NCBI RefSeq assembly: GCF_025370935.1
Contig: NC_133472.1
Coordinates: forward strand, 21,105,805 to 21,169,804
DNA length: 64,000 bases
Direction of reading: 5' to 3'
Source of the DNA: Choristoneura fumiferana
Lineage: Eukaryota > Arthropoda > Insecta > Lepidoptera > Tortricidae
Positions 19,371 through 34,300 of this stretch are shown here, piece after piece (position 1 is the stretch's first letter; every line of letters starts with the position of its first letter). The position numbers and the translations under genes were made by a program. The notes under the pieces were generated by a model that ran no database searches, was not told the origin of the DNA, and saw nothing but the letters and a program-made list of their open reading frames with translations.

Positions 19371-22300
19371 ATGTCGCTGTTTCGTAAACCGAAAAGAATT
19401 CAAAGACGTGTGTTTTGTGTCGACGACGACGATGACGGTGAGCCGGAGCCGCCGCCACCGCCGGTAATTAGTCACGGCAGAAAGGAGAACAAGCCAGTCA
19501 AGACTACACCGTTGCTTAGTTTTGCTGACGAAGGTACGGCTGTGATGGAACAATCATTAAAGATACACTGAGTTATAATATTTAAGTAGAATATGTACAA
19601 TTGTATATTCATGTAGTCATTTAATGATTTGTATTATGGTAATAAATATATGCGGCTGATCAGGCTCAAATACTCAAGCTCTGCAAGTACTCCTCTTTCG
19701 CTTTCTGTTGAGACTTTAGAGCCCTGGTCAGCTGACATGAAGTCTTTTATAAAGGCCCTGTCGTCCCGGTTTGTTGATGCTTCTTTGGCCCAAGAGCTGG
19801 CATGTACTTATCCCAGCGGATCTCACTTGTGGTCCAAAGGGAAAATGCGGCCAGCGTTATGGGAACCCTGCCACAGGCAGATCTCTTAGACGGGGTATTC
19901 TTTTTATAATAATTTACATTGTTATAGTTAGTTGAGATATCTAAGGGTAGTTCTTTTTACAAGCTTTTATTTTGTTTCACCTGTCCCGTTGTGTCAAGTT
20001 AAATTTGACCAACTTCCAATAGGTGGATTGACTTGAAATTTGGTATACTTATGTCAATTTTGTGACAATACAATAATTTGGTAGTGACATCCTGGTAGTC
20101 CAGCCTGGATCGTCTCCACAGGATGGAACTCTTCAACAGTTAATGGCATTGACTTAAAATTTGGTATGCAAATGTAGTTTGGGTGACAATACAAGTACAG
20201 CCAACAAAAAGTACACTCAGCCAAAAAAAACATACTAAAATGAAATTTTTACCAAAAACAAATTTTATGTATATATATATATATTTTTTTTTATTAAAGC
20301 TTTATGTATCCATACAGTAAAATAAGTTTATATATAAATTATTTTAGTGATAAAAGTAGTTTCGGTTATGGCCCCTATTTGGTAAAAGCCTCCTCCATCT
20401 CTTTCCACTGTTGTTTGTTTTGAGCAGTGCTCATGCTCATCCAGTTATTTCCAGCTGTTTTTACAATTTCATCAACCCATCTTTTCTTTTGCTGTCCTCT
20501 TTGTCTTTTTCCAGCAGGACCAAGCCACTCCGTTTGTAATGTCCATCTATTATCCTGGTATCTAGCTACATAACCTGCCCACTTCCACTTCAGTTTCAAG
20601 GCATGTTGCAATGCATCTGTTAATTTTTTTTTTATTGCGTATGTCAGTATTTCGTATTTTATCCATTCTTTTCAGTTTCAGGATACTTCTTTCCATAGCA
20701 TGTTGGCTGGCATGAGAGAATTTTATTTTTAACCTTGTTTGTGAATGTCCAAGTCTGGCTATAGCATATGTTAAGCAGGGTAAAATACATGAATCCATTA
20801 TTATCTTCTTTTGCCTCAGACTATAGTTTCCTTTTAAGACTTCTTTCTATGCCCAATACTTTTTCCATGTCATATTTATCCTTCTGTCTACTTTATTTTC
20901 GTTTCTGTTGATGTCAAATTTTATTAATTTTCCAAGGTATATATATTCATTGACATATTCTATCGTCTTTCCGTCTATGTCAAAGGGACTTTGGATACTA
21001 TTTGTTATTATTTTAGTTTTATCAGTATTCATTTTTATTCCTACTTTTTTGCTTTATGCCACCATATTCTTCCTAGTTCGACTTCAAGTTCTGCCAGGTG
21101 CTCGTCTAGCCGTAACGTGCGTCCATTGTACGTCGCCAAGGTCAATTGTTTTTGGCAGCCTTCCGTAATCCGGGGATTCTTGCACCCCCGGCCCTGCCGT
21201 TACCGTGACCACCGCCTTGATCAGGAATAGCAGGGAGGGCGGGAACTGGGGGCCGTGGTTATTTTGGACTTGCGATACTGGAGGAGTTACTCTAATTACC
21301 ATGCTGAGCAGGCGGGTTGGTAATCCCAGTGTGTTTGTGTGAGACGGTATCGCTGCTGCCCGACACCTACCCGACCTATAATGTCCTAGGTCCAGAAATC
21401 CCTTAGTCACCTTTTACGACACCCACAAGAAAAAATAGGGGTGCTATTCGTGAGCCGGCACCCCACGGCTAGGGGAATAGGGGGAAGTATTAGTAATTAA
21501 ACGTAAAATTTTGGAATTCGGAAAATTTTTAAGTTTGGCATATGAAAACTTTGGACACTGGCCAACACATTAAAATCCACAAAAAAATCTATTTTAAATA
21601 TATACCATATCCAGGAAATACATGTCATCTTTTTTTTAAATTGTTTGTTTGTTAGTTTCTCAATCATAATAATAGGTGGATTGAGTCAGATGAAACATTT
21701 AGCATCCTGAATCCCAACTTTTTTTTAGCTGATGTAGTGCTGAAATCCTAGATGAAAGTCATAATTTTTGTAACTCTGGAAGTTATTAAGCATCTCTTCT
21801 TCTCTTCTTCTTAGTCGTTCACTCTTGACATAGTGGTTGTGGTCATGCTTCGGTCGATCGATTCTTGTGCCACTGCTGCTCTCGCGACGCGTCGCCAAGT
21901 AGCGCGATGTCTGGCAGAGTGGGAGCAATCGTTTATATTAGTGCGTCACAGATTTGATGAGTCTGTCCACCGTGTCGGAGAGCGTCTGCGAGATCTTTTG
22001 CCATCGACTTTCCCCTGCACCACAAGCCGTTCCATGGAGTCCTCATTACGGGTGATGTGTCCAAAGAACTTGAGGATTTGTATTTGCACAGTTGACGATA
22101 ATCTCTCTTGAATGTTAAGCTCTTTAAGGATCGAAACGTTGGTGCGGTGCGCAGTCCACGGGATTCTGAGCAGGCGTCTCCAACACCACATTTCCAGAGC
22201 GTCAATTTTGCGACAGTCCTGTTTCCTCAGCGTCCACTCTCAGCTCCATATAGAAAGATAGGAAAGACTAGGCATCTCATTATCCGAACTTTTGTGTTCC

Positions 22301-25300
22301 TGGTTATTCTGCGGTCCTTCCAAATCTTTGTGAGCTTCTCCACTGAGGATCTAGTCACAGCGCAACGTCTTCGGATTTCATGTTCACATCCTATAGCGTT
22401 TGTGACAGTAGAGCCCAGATATATGTAGCACCTGACTACGTCGCATCCCGCTATGTTTTGGACGTCCGGTTGGATGTTGTTGGCTCGATCTACAATCATC
22501 ACTTTGGTCTTATCGCGATTGATTGCAAGTCCAAAACCAACGCTGTGGTCTCCAGTCGTCAAAGAAGTGTTTTGATTTCGTTTCTGGTTGACGCTAGGAG
22601 GGTAGTATCATCTGCATATCTTAAATTTGATATTTTCCGACCTACGGATATTCCCTTATCCCACTCTTCGAGAACTATCCGCATGATGTACTCTATGTAT
22701 ATATTGAATTCAACCAAAAACATTCTGTAAAAAACTAGCCAAGTCTCGATGGAGCTGCTTGTTTATCTCTAAAAAGTAATGAAATCTAGACAAAGTCATG
22801 CCAAGTCTAAGGTTATTTACTGCGATTTCTTTATTATTATAGTTAATGTTGTGTGACTTGGCCGTTGACTTTGTACCCACTCACGTATAAAGAATGTTGA
22901 GTCTTAAGTCTTATCCAGTGAATGTTGAGACTCAATACGCGCACAATATAAAGAAATCGTAGTAAGGAACCTTAGACTTGGCACGACTTTGTCTAGATTT
23001 CATTACTTTTTAGAGATAAACAAGCAGCTCCATCGAGACTTGGCTAGTTTTTTACAGAATGTTTTTGGTGGGACTCTGGATAAGACTAGATTGAACATTC
23101 TTTATACGTTAGTGGGTACAAGTCAACGGCCAAGTCACTCAACATTAACTATAATAATAAAGAAATGGCAGTAAGGAACCTTAGACTTGGCACGACTTTG
23201 TCTAGATTTCATTACTTTTTAGCTTTTTAGAGATAAACAAGCAGCTCCATCGAGACTTGGCTAGTTTTTTACAGAATATTTTTGGTGGGATTTCACTTCT
23301 TTTTGTAGAAAATTTGTAAAGGCGGTATGTCAATCTTTAATGGTTTGGTTGAACTCTTGTGTTTTCTAATCAGGGTCACCATGTACTCCCGATCTTCGAT
23401 TATCCTAGTTTTTATAGTTTTCCCTTTATGTGGCCATTTAACCCTAACTCTGTACCAAATTTCAGCTCTGAGTTTATGGGAAGTACTAGTTCTATTTTGA
23501 TGATCATGAGTGAATGAGTGAGTGTCATAAATGCGAAACTTTGCTTTCGCTTAACTTCGGAACTAAATAACCTACAGACTTGACATTTTGGATTTTAAGT
23601 ATGTGATTATAGCTTACTGGATGACGAAAGTTTCTGCGTTCTGGTCTTATCCTGTCTTATGGTTCCAGTAAAGGATGGTACGGCAGTGTTTGCTTCGCGC
23701 TCGACTTAGCGGGGGCACTTCCGTGCCCCCAGATAGTAGGGGCGATAATATACAGCCCTGTTTAACGCCGGCTTGTGTTTTGAACCTTTCGGAGTCAACG
23801 CCGTCAACTCGAACAGCGGCAGTGCTGTGTTCGTACTGACGCCTGATAAGGTGTACAAGGTGTTGTGGTACACCCATTATTAAGCATGTTTAATGATTTT
23901 TATTAATTAAATGTTTGATATGGGTATAAATACTATAGTTAATCTTACAATAATTGTTTTTTTTCTTTATTAAGTACACTAGGACTCATAAGGATAAATA
24001 GACCATGATCCAGACTTATGTTGTAATGTGGAAGGTAACTAGGGTAACCACATGGAAGCTTACTTTGATATCGTACTAATATAATAAATAAATATAAACA
24101 ATATTATGAAAATGAAATGGTTGTGTGTAAATGTACTTTATTATCTTTCACACTAAAATGGCTGGATGGCATTGGATGACTTCTGGTAGGTTGGATAGAT
24201 GTATCTTCATACACATACAATGCAGTGGGTAAAGTAATTTAAGTTGCATGGGATTTTTGTAAAATCTTAGATTTTTAAATAAACTGCCAGACCTAATGGT
24301 TTATGTGAATGAAGCTGTGGGTAAATGTTAATTTTTAGTGTTATCTTGACTGATCAAGCAGGGCTGGATTAAAAATGTCGGGCCCCCCAGGCAATGCAAT
24401 ATTCAGGGTCTCTTGGCCGTTTTGTTATCATCACTTTTTATCAAGTCAACTGGCAGAATGGGTTGATAAAAAGTAATAATAGATATTGTCATTGAGAATA
24501 CAAAACTTCCAATAAATTTTTCACTGTATGACTAATTTTTTCGATGTGTTTTTTGCGCGGCCGGCGCGGGGCCCCTAAGGCAGTTGCCTACTCCGCCTAA
24601 TGGTTAAATCCAGCCCTGCCTATTGAAGTGCTTGTACTTTAATTTCCCCCACATTTCCACAACCTGGTATTGAGACATGTTTAAAATTTTATTTTTTAGA
24701 GGAAGATGGGGATGTGTTCATAGTGAAGAAGTCATCACAAAGCAAGAGGCTAGCCAAACGCAGGGACAGGGAAAAACGGCGCGCTCACGATACTGATAGC
24801 AACAAGTTTGAACATCATGGCAATGAGGTATGTCTATGTCAAATTACTTAAGTAATTGTTTTTTTTTATTCAACTGGATGGCAAACGAGCAAGTGGGTCT
24901 CCTGATGGTAAGAGATCACCACCGCCCATAAACATCTGCAACACCAGGGGTATTGCAGATGCTTTGCCAACCTAGAGGCTTAATCTTCCCATCTGGGATA
25001 CCTCAAGTGCCAGTAATTTCACCTTTATGTTGCTGGGTAGTTTTATTACGTTTTTTTTACGATTCTTTAAAATTATGTACAGTCAGCAGCAAAAGTGGAT
25101 GTGTGGTGTGGTTATGGTGCTCAAAATTATCTACACATTACTCTACTACCAAAGTAATAAGACAGTGTATAGATCATTTTGAGCACCACAACAGCGCTGT
25201 TCATCTACTTCTGCTGCTGATTGTACATAAATAGATATAATGAGGATTTAGTTCCGCGTTACACTCTGGTTGTTATTGTAGATTTGCTGTCTAACTAGTC

Positions 25301-28300
25301 ATAAAAATGAACTGGTGTACTTGAGTGAGGGACGCGTCATTTCAGCTTAGACAAGCTCTACGGATAGGTATAATAAATATATATCCTATTTATATATAGT
25401 ACTATAAATTTATTAGAAAACAGTGTGTAAATTTGTAGTGACCAACGATTGATGATTTGGTTTCGGTTTGAGTTAGTTTCAGTTCAAAAGGTCAGTCAGG
25501 TAAAGCGTACTCGTGAAAACCAATAAAATGAGCCCAAACTCAACGGGGCTACGTCGTTTTGTTACCGAGATCCTGTGGTCACATTCCGGCTTCTTCATCA
25601 GGATCCTGACCATCATTCAGCTGAAGAGTACTTGCGAAGACAAATCAAATGAGCCCAAACTCGACGGGGCTACATCGTTTTGTTACTGAGATCCCGTGCC
25701 CACCTTCTGGCTCCATCATCATATCAGCTTAATGGTGCCATAATCTTGCATTGTCACCATATATAGGTACATAAGTGTGCCAAATTTAAGCTGAATCGGA
25801 GACCAGGAAGTGCTTGAAAAATGGTTTGCAAATTTTAGAACATCACTTACGTATTTTCTGACATATTTACATACGTACATACGAACATTGCAAGTTAAAT
25901 AAAAAATCAAATAAATAATTTATTATTAATGATATTTCAATGACTTAAAACTTTATACAAGGTTTTATTCACTGAGATTCACGGTTGATCTTGCATCAGT
26001 CAGTATGGCTGAGCGCTGCGGGCTCTCTGCCCTCTATCTCAATAACGGTTAGACATACTCGTACAAAAAAAAAATAACACAATATTTGTTCCAAATTTTA
26101 TGCTCTACAATTTTGTAATAAATGTTAACATCACTGGAGCTAAAGAAACCAACATATTAGCGAAAAACTATCTTTTTTGACATTTGACCTTGAATAACTT
26201 ACGACGCGGACACGAGATTAAATGTGACTTTTGAGACAACATTTAGGACACCAAAATGAAGCTGTATACGAGTTTCCAGCTTATTATCTCTCATTCCGAG
26301 ATTGACCCCTTCTCAATAACCGAATTATAATAATTTGAATATCGATATCCATACTTCCATACTATCCATACTATATCCTACTAATATTATAAATGCGAAA
26401 GTTTGTGAGTGAGTGAGTGAGTGAGTGAGTATGTTTGTTACTCTTTCACGCTGAAACGGCTGGACGGATTTGGATGAAATTTGGTATGTAGATAGCTGAA
26501 CATCTGGAATAAAACATAGGCTAATTTTTATCCCGATATTCCCACGGGATAGGGATAAAATCTCGAAATATCAACCGCTGGGCTTAGAGTCATGAAATTT
26601 GATAAGTAGGTAGCTGGACGTTTGAAATAACACATATGCTACTTTTTATCCCACGGGATAGGGATAAAATCTTGAACTAAAAACCACTGGGCTTAGAGCC
26701 CTGAAATTTGGTATGTCGATAGCTGAACATCTGGAATAAAACATAGGCTACTTTTTATCCCGATATTCCCACGGGATAGGGATATAATCTCGAAATAATA
26801 ACCGCTGGGCTTAGAGTCATGAAATTTGGTATGTAGGTAACTAGACGTCTGGAATAACACGTAAGGGACTTTTTGACTCGATATTCCCACGGGATACCTA
26901 GGGATAAAATCTTTAAATAACAACCACTGGGTTTAGAGCCATGAATTTTGGTATGTAGGTAGCTGGACCTCTGGAATAACACACAGGCTAATTTTTATCC
27001 TGATATTCCCACGGTATAGGGATAAAATCTTGAAATAATAACCGCTGGGCTTAGTCATGAAATTTGGTATGTAGGTAGCTAGACGTCTGGAATAACACAT
27101 AAGCGACTTTTTGACCCGATATTCCCACGGGATACCTAGGGATAAAATCTCGAAATAACAACCACTGGGCTTAGAGCCATGAAATTGGGTACCTATGTAG
27201 GTAGCTGGACCTGTGGAATAACAAATAATCTATTTTTTACCCCGATATTCCATCGGGATAGGGATAAAATCTTGAAATATTAACCGCTGAGCTTAGAGTC
27301 ATTAAATTTGGTATGTAGGAAGCTGGATGTCTTGAAAAACACATAGATGACTTTTTGACCCGATATTACCACGGGATACCTAGGAATAAAATGTCGAAAT
27401 AACAACCGCTAGGCTTAGAGGCATGAAATTTGGATGTAGGTAGCCGTATGTCTGGAATAACACATAAGTACGCTACTTTTATCCCGATATTCCCACGGGA
27501 TAGTTTTGTAACTAAGGGACCCCATACATCCCCGTATTATTATTATTATTATTATTTTGTATTTTTTTTCTTTAATTGTATACTGTAGTTTTTAAGTATT
27601 TTATTTGTAATTATTTTATTTTGAAAAAATGACTGTCAAGTTTCTTGCGGCGCATTCTTCTTGGCAATGATGGTCTTTCCGAAAGCGCTGGTAGTTTAAA
27701 AAATGAGATGTAAAAGTGCCCATTGCGGCCTATTTACTGAATAAATGATTTGAATTTGAATTTTGCATTTGAATTTTGGATAGGGAAAAATTTTGAAACT
27801 TCAGCACTGGGTTTAGAGTCTTGAATTTTGTACAGTTATTCACAACACAACCTCAATGAAGACCACGATATAAATATTTTGAAATTTCCAGGGGAATTTT
27901 GTAAAATCCCGAAAATTTCAATTGCAGCTACCACACCGAATAGTTTACGCGTGCGAAGCCGCGGGTAAAAGCTAGTATATTATGTATTTATATATATTTA
28001 TATATCCATACTAATATTATAAATGCGAAAGTAACTCTGTCTGTCTGTCTGTCTCTCTGTCTGTCTGTTACGCTTTCACGTCTAAACCGCTGAACCGATT
28101 TTGATGAAATTTGGTACAGAGATAGAATAGACCTTGGGAAAGAACATAGGCTACCTTTTATCGCGAAAAAGAAGCTTTAAGGGGTTAAAATAGGGGATGA
28201 AAGTTTAAATTTTAGAAGTTCGTCGCTGTCAAAGATAAAACTATGAAACTTGGCATTTAGGCACTTAATAAGAAATCCATACTATATATAATATTATAAA

Positions 28301-31300
28301 TGCGAAAGTAACTCTGTCTGTCTGTCTGTCTGTCTGTTACGCTTTCACGTCTAAACCGCTGAACCGATTTTGATGAAATTTGGTACAGAGATAGAATAGA
28401 CCTTGGGAAAGAAGATAGGCTACCTTTTATCGCGAAAAAGAGGCTTTAAGGGGTTAAAATAGGGGATGAAAGTTTAAATTTTAGAAGTTCGTTGCTGTCA
28501 AAGATAAAACTATGAAACTTGGCATTTAGGCACTTAATAAGAAATCCATACTATAATATTATAAATGCGAAAGTAACTCTGTCTGTCTGTCTGTCTGTTA
28601 CGCTTTCACGTCTAAACCGCTGAACCGATTTTGATGAAATTTGGTACAGAGATAGAATAGACCTTGGGAAAGAACATAGACTACCTTTTATCGCGAAAAA
28701 GAGGCTTTAAGGGGTTAAAATAGGGGATTAAAGTTTATATGGTAGAAGTTCGTCGCTGTCAAAGATAAAACTATGAAACTTGGCATTTAGGCACTTAATA
28801 AGAAATAAGTCTATATTTGTTTGAGCTGTTTTGAAAATTCGACCTGTGAGGGGATGAAATAGGGGATGAAAGTTTATGTGGAAGGTCGTCATTATCGAAG
28901 ATAAATCGATGAATCTTTATTAAACTTGCCATTCCGGCACATGAAAAGAGATAAACAGATATTATAACGCGCGTTTTTAAAATTTCTTCCTGTGAGGGGG
29001 TGAAACAGGGGATGAAACTTTATATGGAAGATCGTCATTGTCGATGATAATTCGACGGTTTTTTATGAAACTTGGCATTGGGCTACTTATAAGAAATAAA
29101 AAGATATTTGTTCAAGCGTTTTTGAAAATTTTACCTGCGAGGGAATGTTAGCAGAGGGGATGATGCAGTGTTAGTAGAGCCTTCTAAGCTCATAGGCAAA
29201 ATGTACTCCATGTGGGGTCATTTTAGATGGCGTATTCACATAGACAGTCAGACATGAAAAATTATGATTTTCAGATTTTTCTTATTAATTGTGCTAAAAG
29301 AGCTACCTTTATGCAAAATTCCAAGTTTCTAGGACAGCCGGAAGTACCCTATAACTTTTTCTGTTAAGGCAATTGGTTTGGAAACACCTTTTAAATGACT
29401 GTAGCTTTTGATTGCCTTGACTTAGAGGTTTGATAGACGGACGGACGGATAGCAAAGTAATCCTATAAGAGTTCCATTTTTTCCTTTTTAGGTACGGAAC
29501 CCTAAAAAACATTTGCTCCGGCGCTTTTCAAATTTCAACCTATTTACTTGAAAATATGGGGATGAAAGTTCTTAAGGAATTCCAAACAAATTACTACATA
29601 TAAGTATATTTATCGGAAATATGTGTAGCTATGCTTAGTAAAAATGCCGTCTTAATTATAATCCTACCCTCCTAACTTACAATAAAGGACGTAAGGTGTG
29701 AAGAGTTCACTATGAAGAATTAGTCCTTTTGTGTTGGCAGGGTAGAATACACGTCGTATTGCTAAATTGTAGCTACCCGCAAAATATTTATGTTTTACCA
29801 AAGAACATCGGGTGGATGGATGGAAGAACAAAAAAAATAGTTTATATTTATAGCAATGTATTAAAATAGGTTATTTTCGGTAAACCGTAGAAGTTTCTAT
29901 GTACTATTATTGGCAGAATAGGTATCCTAAATAAATTAAATACTTCCCAAAATTACTATTCCACGCGGACGAGGTCGCGGGCAAAAGCTAGTAATATTAT
30001 AAATGCGAAAGTAACTCTGTCTGTCTGTCTGTCTGTTACGCTTTCACGCCTGAACCGCTGAACCGATTTTGATGAAATTTAGTACAGAGATAGAATAGAC
30101 CTTGGGAAAGAACATAGGCTATCTTTTATCGCGAAATAAAGGCTTTAAGGGGTTGAAATAGGGGGTGGAAGTTTATAAGGTGGAAGTTCGTCGCTGTCGA
30201 AGATAAAACCATGAAACTTTGCATTTAGGCACTTAATGAGAAATAAATCTAAAATTTGTTTGAGCTTTTGTGAAAATTCGACCTGTTAGGGGGTGAAATA
30301 GGGGATGAAAGTTTATATGGAAGGTCGTCATTATCGAAGACAAGTCGATGAATCTTTATTAAACTTGCCAGTTCGGCACGTGATAAGAAGTAAATAGATA
30401 TTTTTTCGCGCGTTTTTTAAACTCTTCCTTTGAGGGGGTGAAATAGGGGATGAAAGTTTATATGGAAGATCGTCATTGTTGAAGATAAATCGATGGATCT
30501 CTATGAAACTTGGCATTTGGGCACGTGATAAGAGATAAATAGATATTTATTCGCGCGTTTTTTTTTATTCTTCCTGTGAGGGGGTGAAATTGGGGATGAA
30601 AGTTTATATGGAAGATCGTCATTGTCGAAGATAAATCGATGGTTCTTTATGAAACTTGGCATTTCGGCACGTGATAACAGATAAATAGATATTTGTTCAA
30701 GCGTTTTTGAAAATTTTACCTGTGAGGTGATGTTAGCAGAGGGGATGATAGCAGAGGGGATGATGCAATGTTAGCAACAGTCAGACATGAAAAATTATAA
30801 TTTTCTGATTTTTCTTTTTTATTGTCTTTATGCAAAATTCCAAGTTTCCAGGATAGCCGGAAGTACCCTATTACTTTTTCTGTTAAGGCGATTTACATGG
30901 AAACACCTTTTTAATGACTGTACTGTAGCTTTTGATTGCCTTGACTTACCTAGAAGTTTGATTTTTTCACAGCTTTCGGGACTATTAACCTGAGTTTAGG
31001 GTTTCAATTTCAACTCGATACCGATACTCCGCGCGTTTACGAGATAAAGGGTCTTGACAGACAGACGGACGGACGGACAGCAAAGTGATCCTATAAGGGT
31101 TCCATTTTTTTCTTTTGAGCTACGGAGCCGTAAAAAGCATTTTTTCCGGCGCTTTAAAATTTTGACCTATTTATTACTTAAAAATATGGGGATGAAATTT
31201 CTTAAGGAATTCCAAACAAATACTATGAGTATATTTATCGGAAATATGTGTAGCTATGCTTAGTAAAAATGCCGTCTTAATTATAATCCTACCCTCCTAA

Positions 31301-34300
31301 CTTACAATAAAGGACGTAAGGTGTCAAGAGTCCACTATGAAGAATTAAGTAAGTAGGTAGTCCTTTTATGTTGGCAGGATAGAATACACGTCGTATTGTT
31401 AAAATGTGGCTTCCCGCAAAATATTTATGTTTTACTAAAGAACATGGATGGATGAATGGATGGATGGAAGAACAAAAAAAAGTATATTTATAGCAATATT
31501 TTTAAGTAGATTATTTTCAGTAAAACGTAGAAGTTTCTATGTGCTATTATTACTAAATGAAATACTTCCCAAAGTTACTATTCCACGCGGACGAAGCGCG
31601 GGCAAATGCTAGTCAAAAATATTTTGGTTTCGAAATCGATAGCACAACCCTTGAGCGCCATTTTATGTGCCATGTTTAGGTATGCACGCGTATTTTGTAG
31701 GTATTTCCAGTCCATAGGTGTATAGGTTAATGATAAAATTTGACAAAGTAAAATTATGCCAAATGATAATTTGACCAAATGAATAAAATGCGAAATGTAA
31801 ATATGCTAAAGATTCGTTTGGGAAATGAAACTACTGCGATAAGTTTTATGGGAAGTGAAATTCGGCGAAAAATATTTTGTCGAAACGGCAGTACACCATA
31901 AATATTATACATTTTTATTTTTATTTAAAGCGGCAATTCCTAAGCGCACAACATTAAAAAAGCATACCTGTATAACAAAATATTTAGCAGTCCGAGAAGA
32001 TAATTAAGTCTAAATACACCTTATTATGATTTGGACTTGGAGACAATCATAAACGCAGAAAACAAAGTTTTTTTTTAATCTCGGTTTTTGTACGTGTCTA
32101 TTGGACAGTTGACTGGCTGTTTGGTAATTTTCGGTCTTAGATGAATTTAAAAATAAAAAACCTGCACAAAAACAAACACTTCCCGGACATGTCCGGGAAA
32201 AAATGTCACTTTAAAAAAATATATTATTGCATCAACGCATATAACGTGGACTTCGCGGTCGATTTTTCCAACATTAATGAGAGCAAGTTAGAGAAAAAAT
32301 ATTTCCCGACCTAGAGCTTTTTCGGCGTGAACTGTGCTTTAGGTAGGACATTATTTATTACATAACATTAATCTTATGAGTTTCATTAACTGTCGCGAGG
32401 GCTGCTATTGCTGTGCTGTGTTCCGGTGATTCAGGGGCACCATGCCACTGACGTATACGACGTGTTTCCTCGCTCTTTACTCTCAATTCACCGTGTGTAG
32501 TCTGTGTAGGTTACCTGCCTGGAACTGGAAACTGGACTGGAAAATGGTCTATTCGAACAAAACAAATAGAGACTACATTTATCCGTCAAATAAAATTAAT
32601 TAGCCTACCCAACAAAGACCAAAACTGCTTCTTAGGGGAAAACAGTGTATTTAAGCGATTATGGCATAGTTTTTTTTATTTTATTTCATGTCATGTGTGA
32701 GAAAAACACCATTCCCTAAAACTATGCCAAAATTCGGTTATACACGTGTTTTTCCCCCTGATTGCCTTCGTTTGGTACCCTAAATTGGTGGCGAAACAGG
32801 GGCTAAATAAGTATGTCTGTAAAGCTCATGTTGTCTGTATTAAAATATGTCATTATTTTCAATTCTCGTGTTCTTAAAGTTAGTATTTATGCTGGATGCC
32901 GGCTACATCAAATATTTTGAACATGAAACTACCGTGAGCCAGGAAAAAAAACTACCGTGAGACTCACTCATTTTAAATGATAACACAACGGATAACTCAC
33001 GTCTGAAATCGCGCTTACCTTTACATGCCCGAATTTCATTTGCCCGAATTTCACTTGGCATACCAATGTTTGCCATAAAATATATAGAACCGTGCTATTC
33101 TCAGGATTTTCTTAAATGTCATCCTATAGAATGCAGTAGGTTAGGTTAGGTTAGTTTAATATCAACTCTGAAGAAATTACTATTTCAGAAATAAATTACT
33201 TTATGGCAAATGAAAATTCTAGAAAACGATACATTCGGGCATATGAAATTCGGGCAAACGATAGAGAACCCTGAAATCGTGTTTAGCTCGACATGTTACC
33301 CTTCTTCTGGGAATAACGCAACTCGGCGGCTGCAGCAACACGCGTACTGCGCGCCACCGCTCTGCTCGCCGACTACTCGACGAAGCTCATCGTCATTTGT
33401 TATTATTGTCAAAAGTAGGGTAGCACACAACACTAACAACATCCCTCTGTAAAGGCACTTCTACACTAACAGATGACGCAGCACAAGTATTTAACAAGGT
33501 TTTCCAACTCGGGGGGTACTGACCACCCACTATCCTGGTTAAAATTCGGATGACGACTCTAATTTCAATGGCTTTATGCACTTTCCGCGGAATGAACATT
33601 TTTTCTCTCGCAAGTACCGACACCTTATCAAATCTGATATAGCGCGTCGAATCCGAGTCCATTGAATGCTCGGCCACAGCAGACTCCCTATCGTCCTGTT
33701 TTTTCAGACTTGAGTTATCCGTTGTGTTATCTTTTAAACTGCGTGAAATATAGTGCGTAAAGTAAAATCTTCGTCTAAGACCAAGGCATCAGGCATGCTG
33801 TTATTAAAAAAATAGAACTGCACGAAAAGAAAAAGGTTGTAAATAAATTAACTTTTATTTGCAATGTTTTAGTTTAATTTTCTCGCAATCGAGATGAAAA
33901 CCATAAACCTTATTTTGCCCTCGACTTCAATGTCAATCCTCGCCTGCGGCTCGGGTGGATATAAAGAATCGTGGGTAAAATGACACGTTTTATGCACTTG
34001 TTGTCTACTATTTTACTATGATTAAACATAACCTTCTAAAATATAGGAAAAGGACTCTACAATCACCAACGAACAAGAGGAGAAAACAAAATCAAAAAAG
34101 AAGAAAGTATCGCTGGAAGGGTTGATTCTGTCGGGAAGGGAAGCATTAGCGGCAGAGGGCTTGGGTGACGTGTCAGGCAGCGAGGAGGAGCTGGAGCAGG
34201 GGCCGGAGGAGGAGGATAACAGGGGGTTCCACCAGTACCGCGCCGAAACGGTTCGCGCGGCGCTGGCCGGCGCGCCGGGGCGCATTCCCGACGCGGCGCT

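Noticed and set aside
26483..27510. CRISPR-like array
   Set aside because: Units are adjoining imperfect tandem copies without unique spacers, inside eukaryotic repeat DNA.
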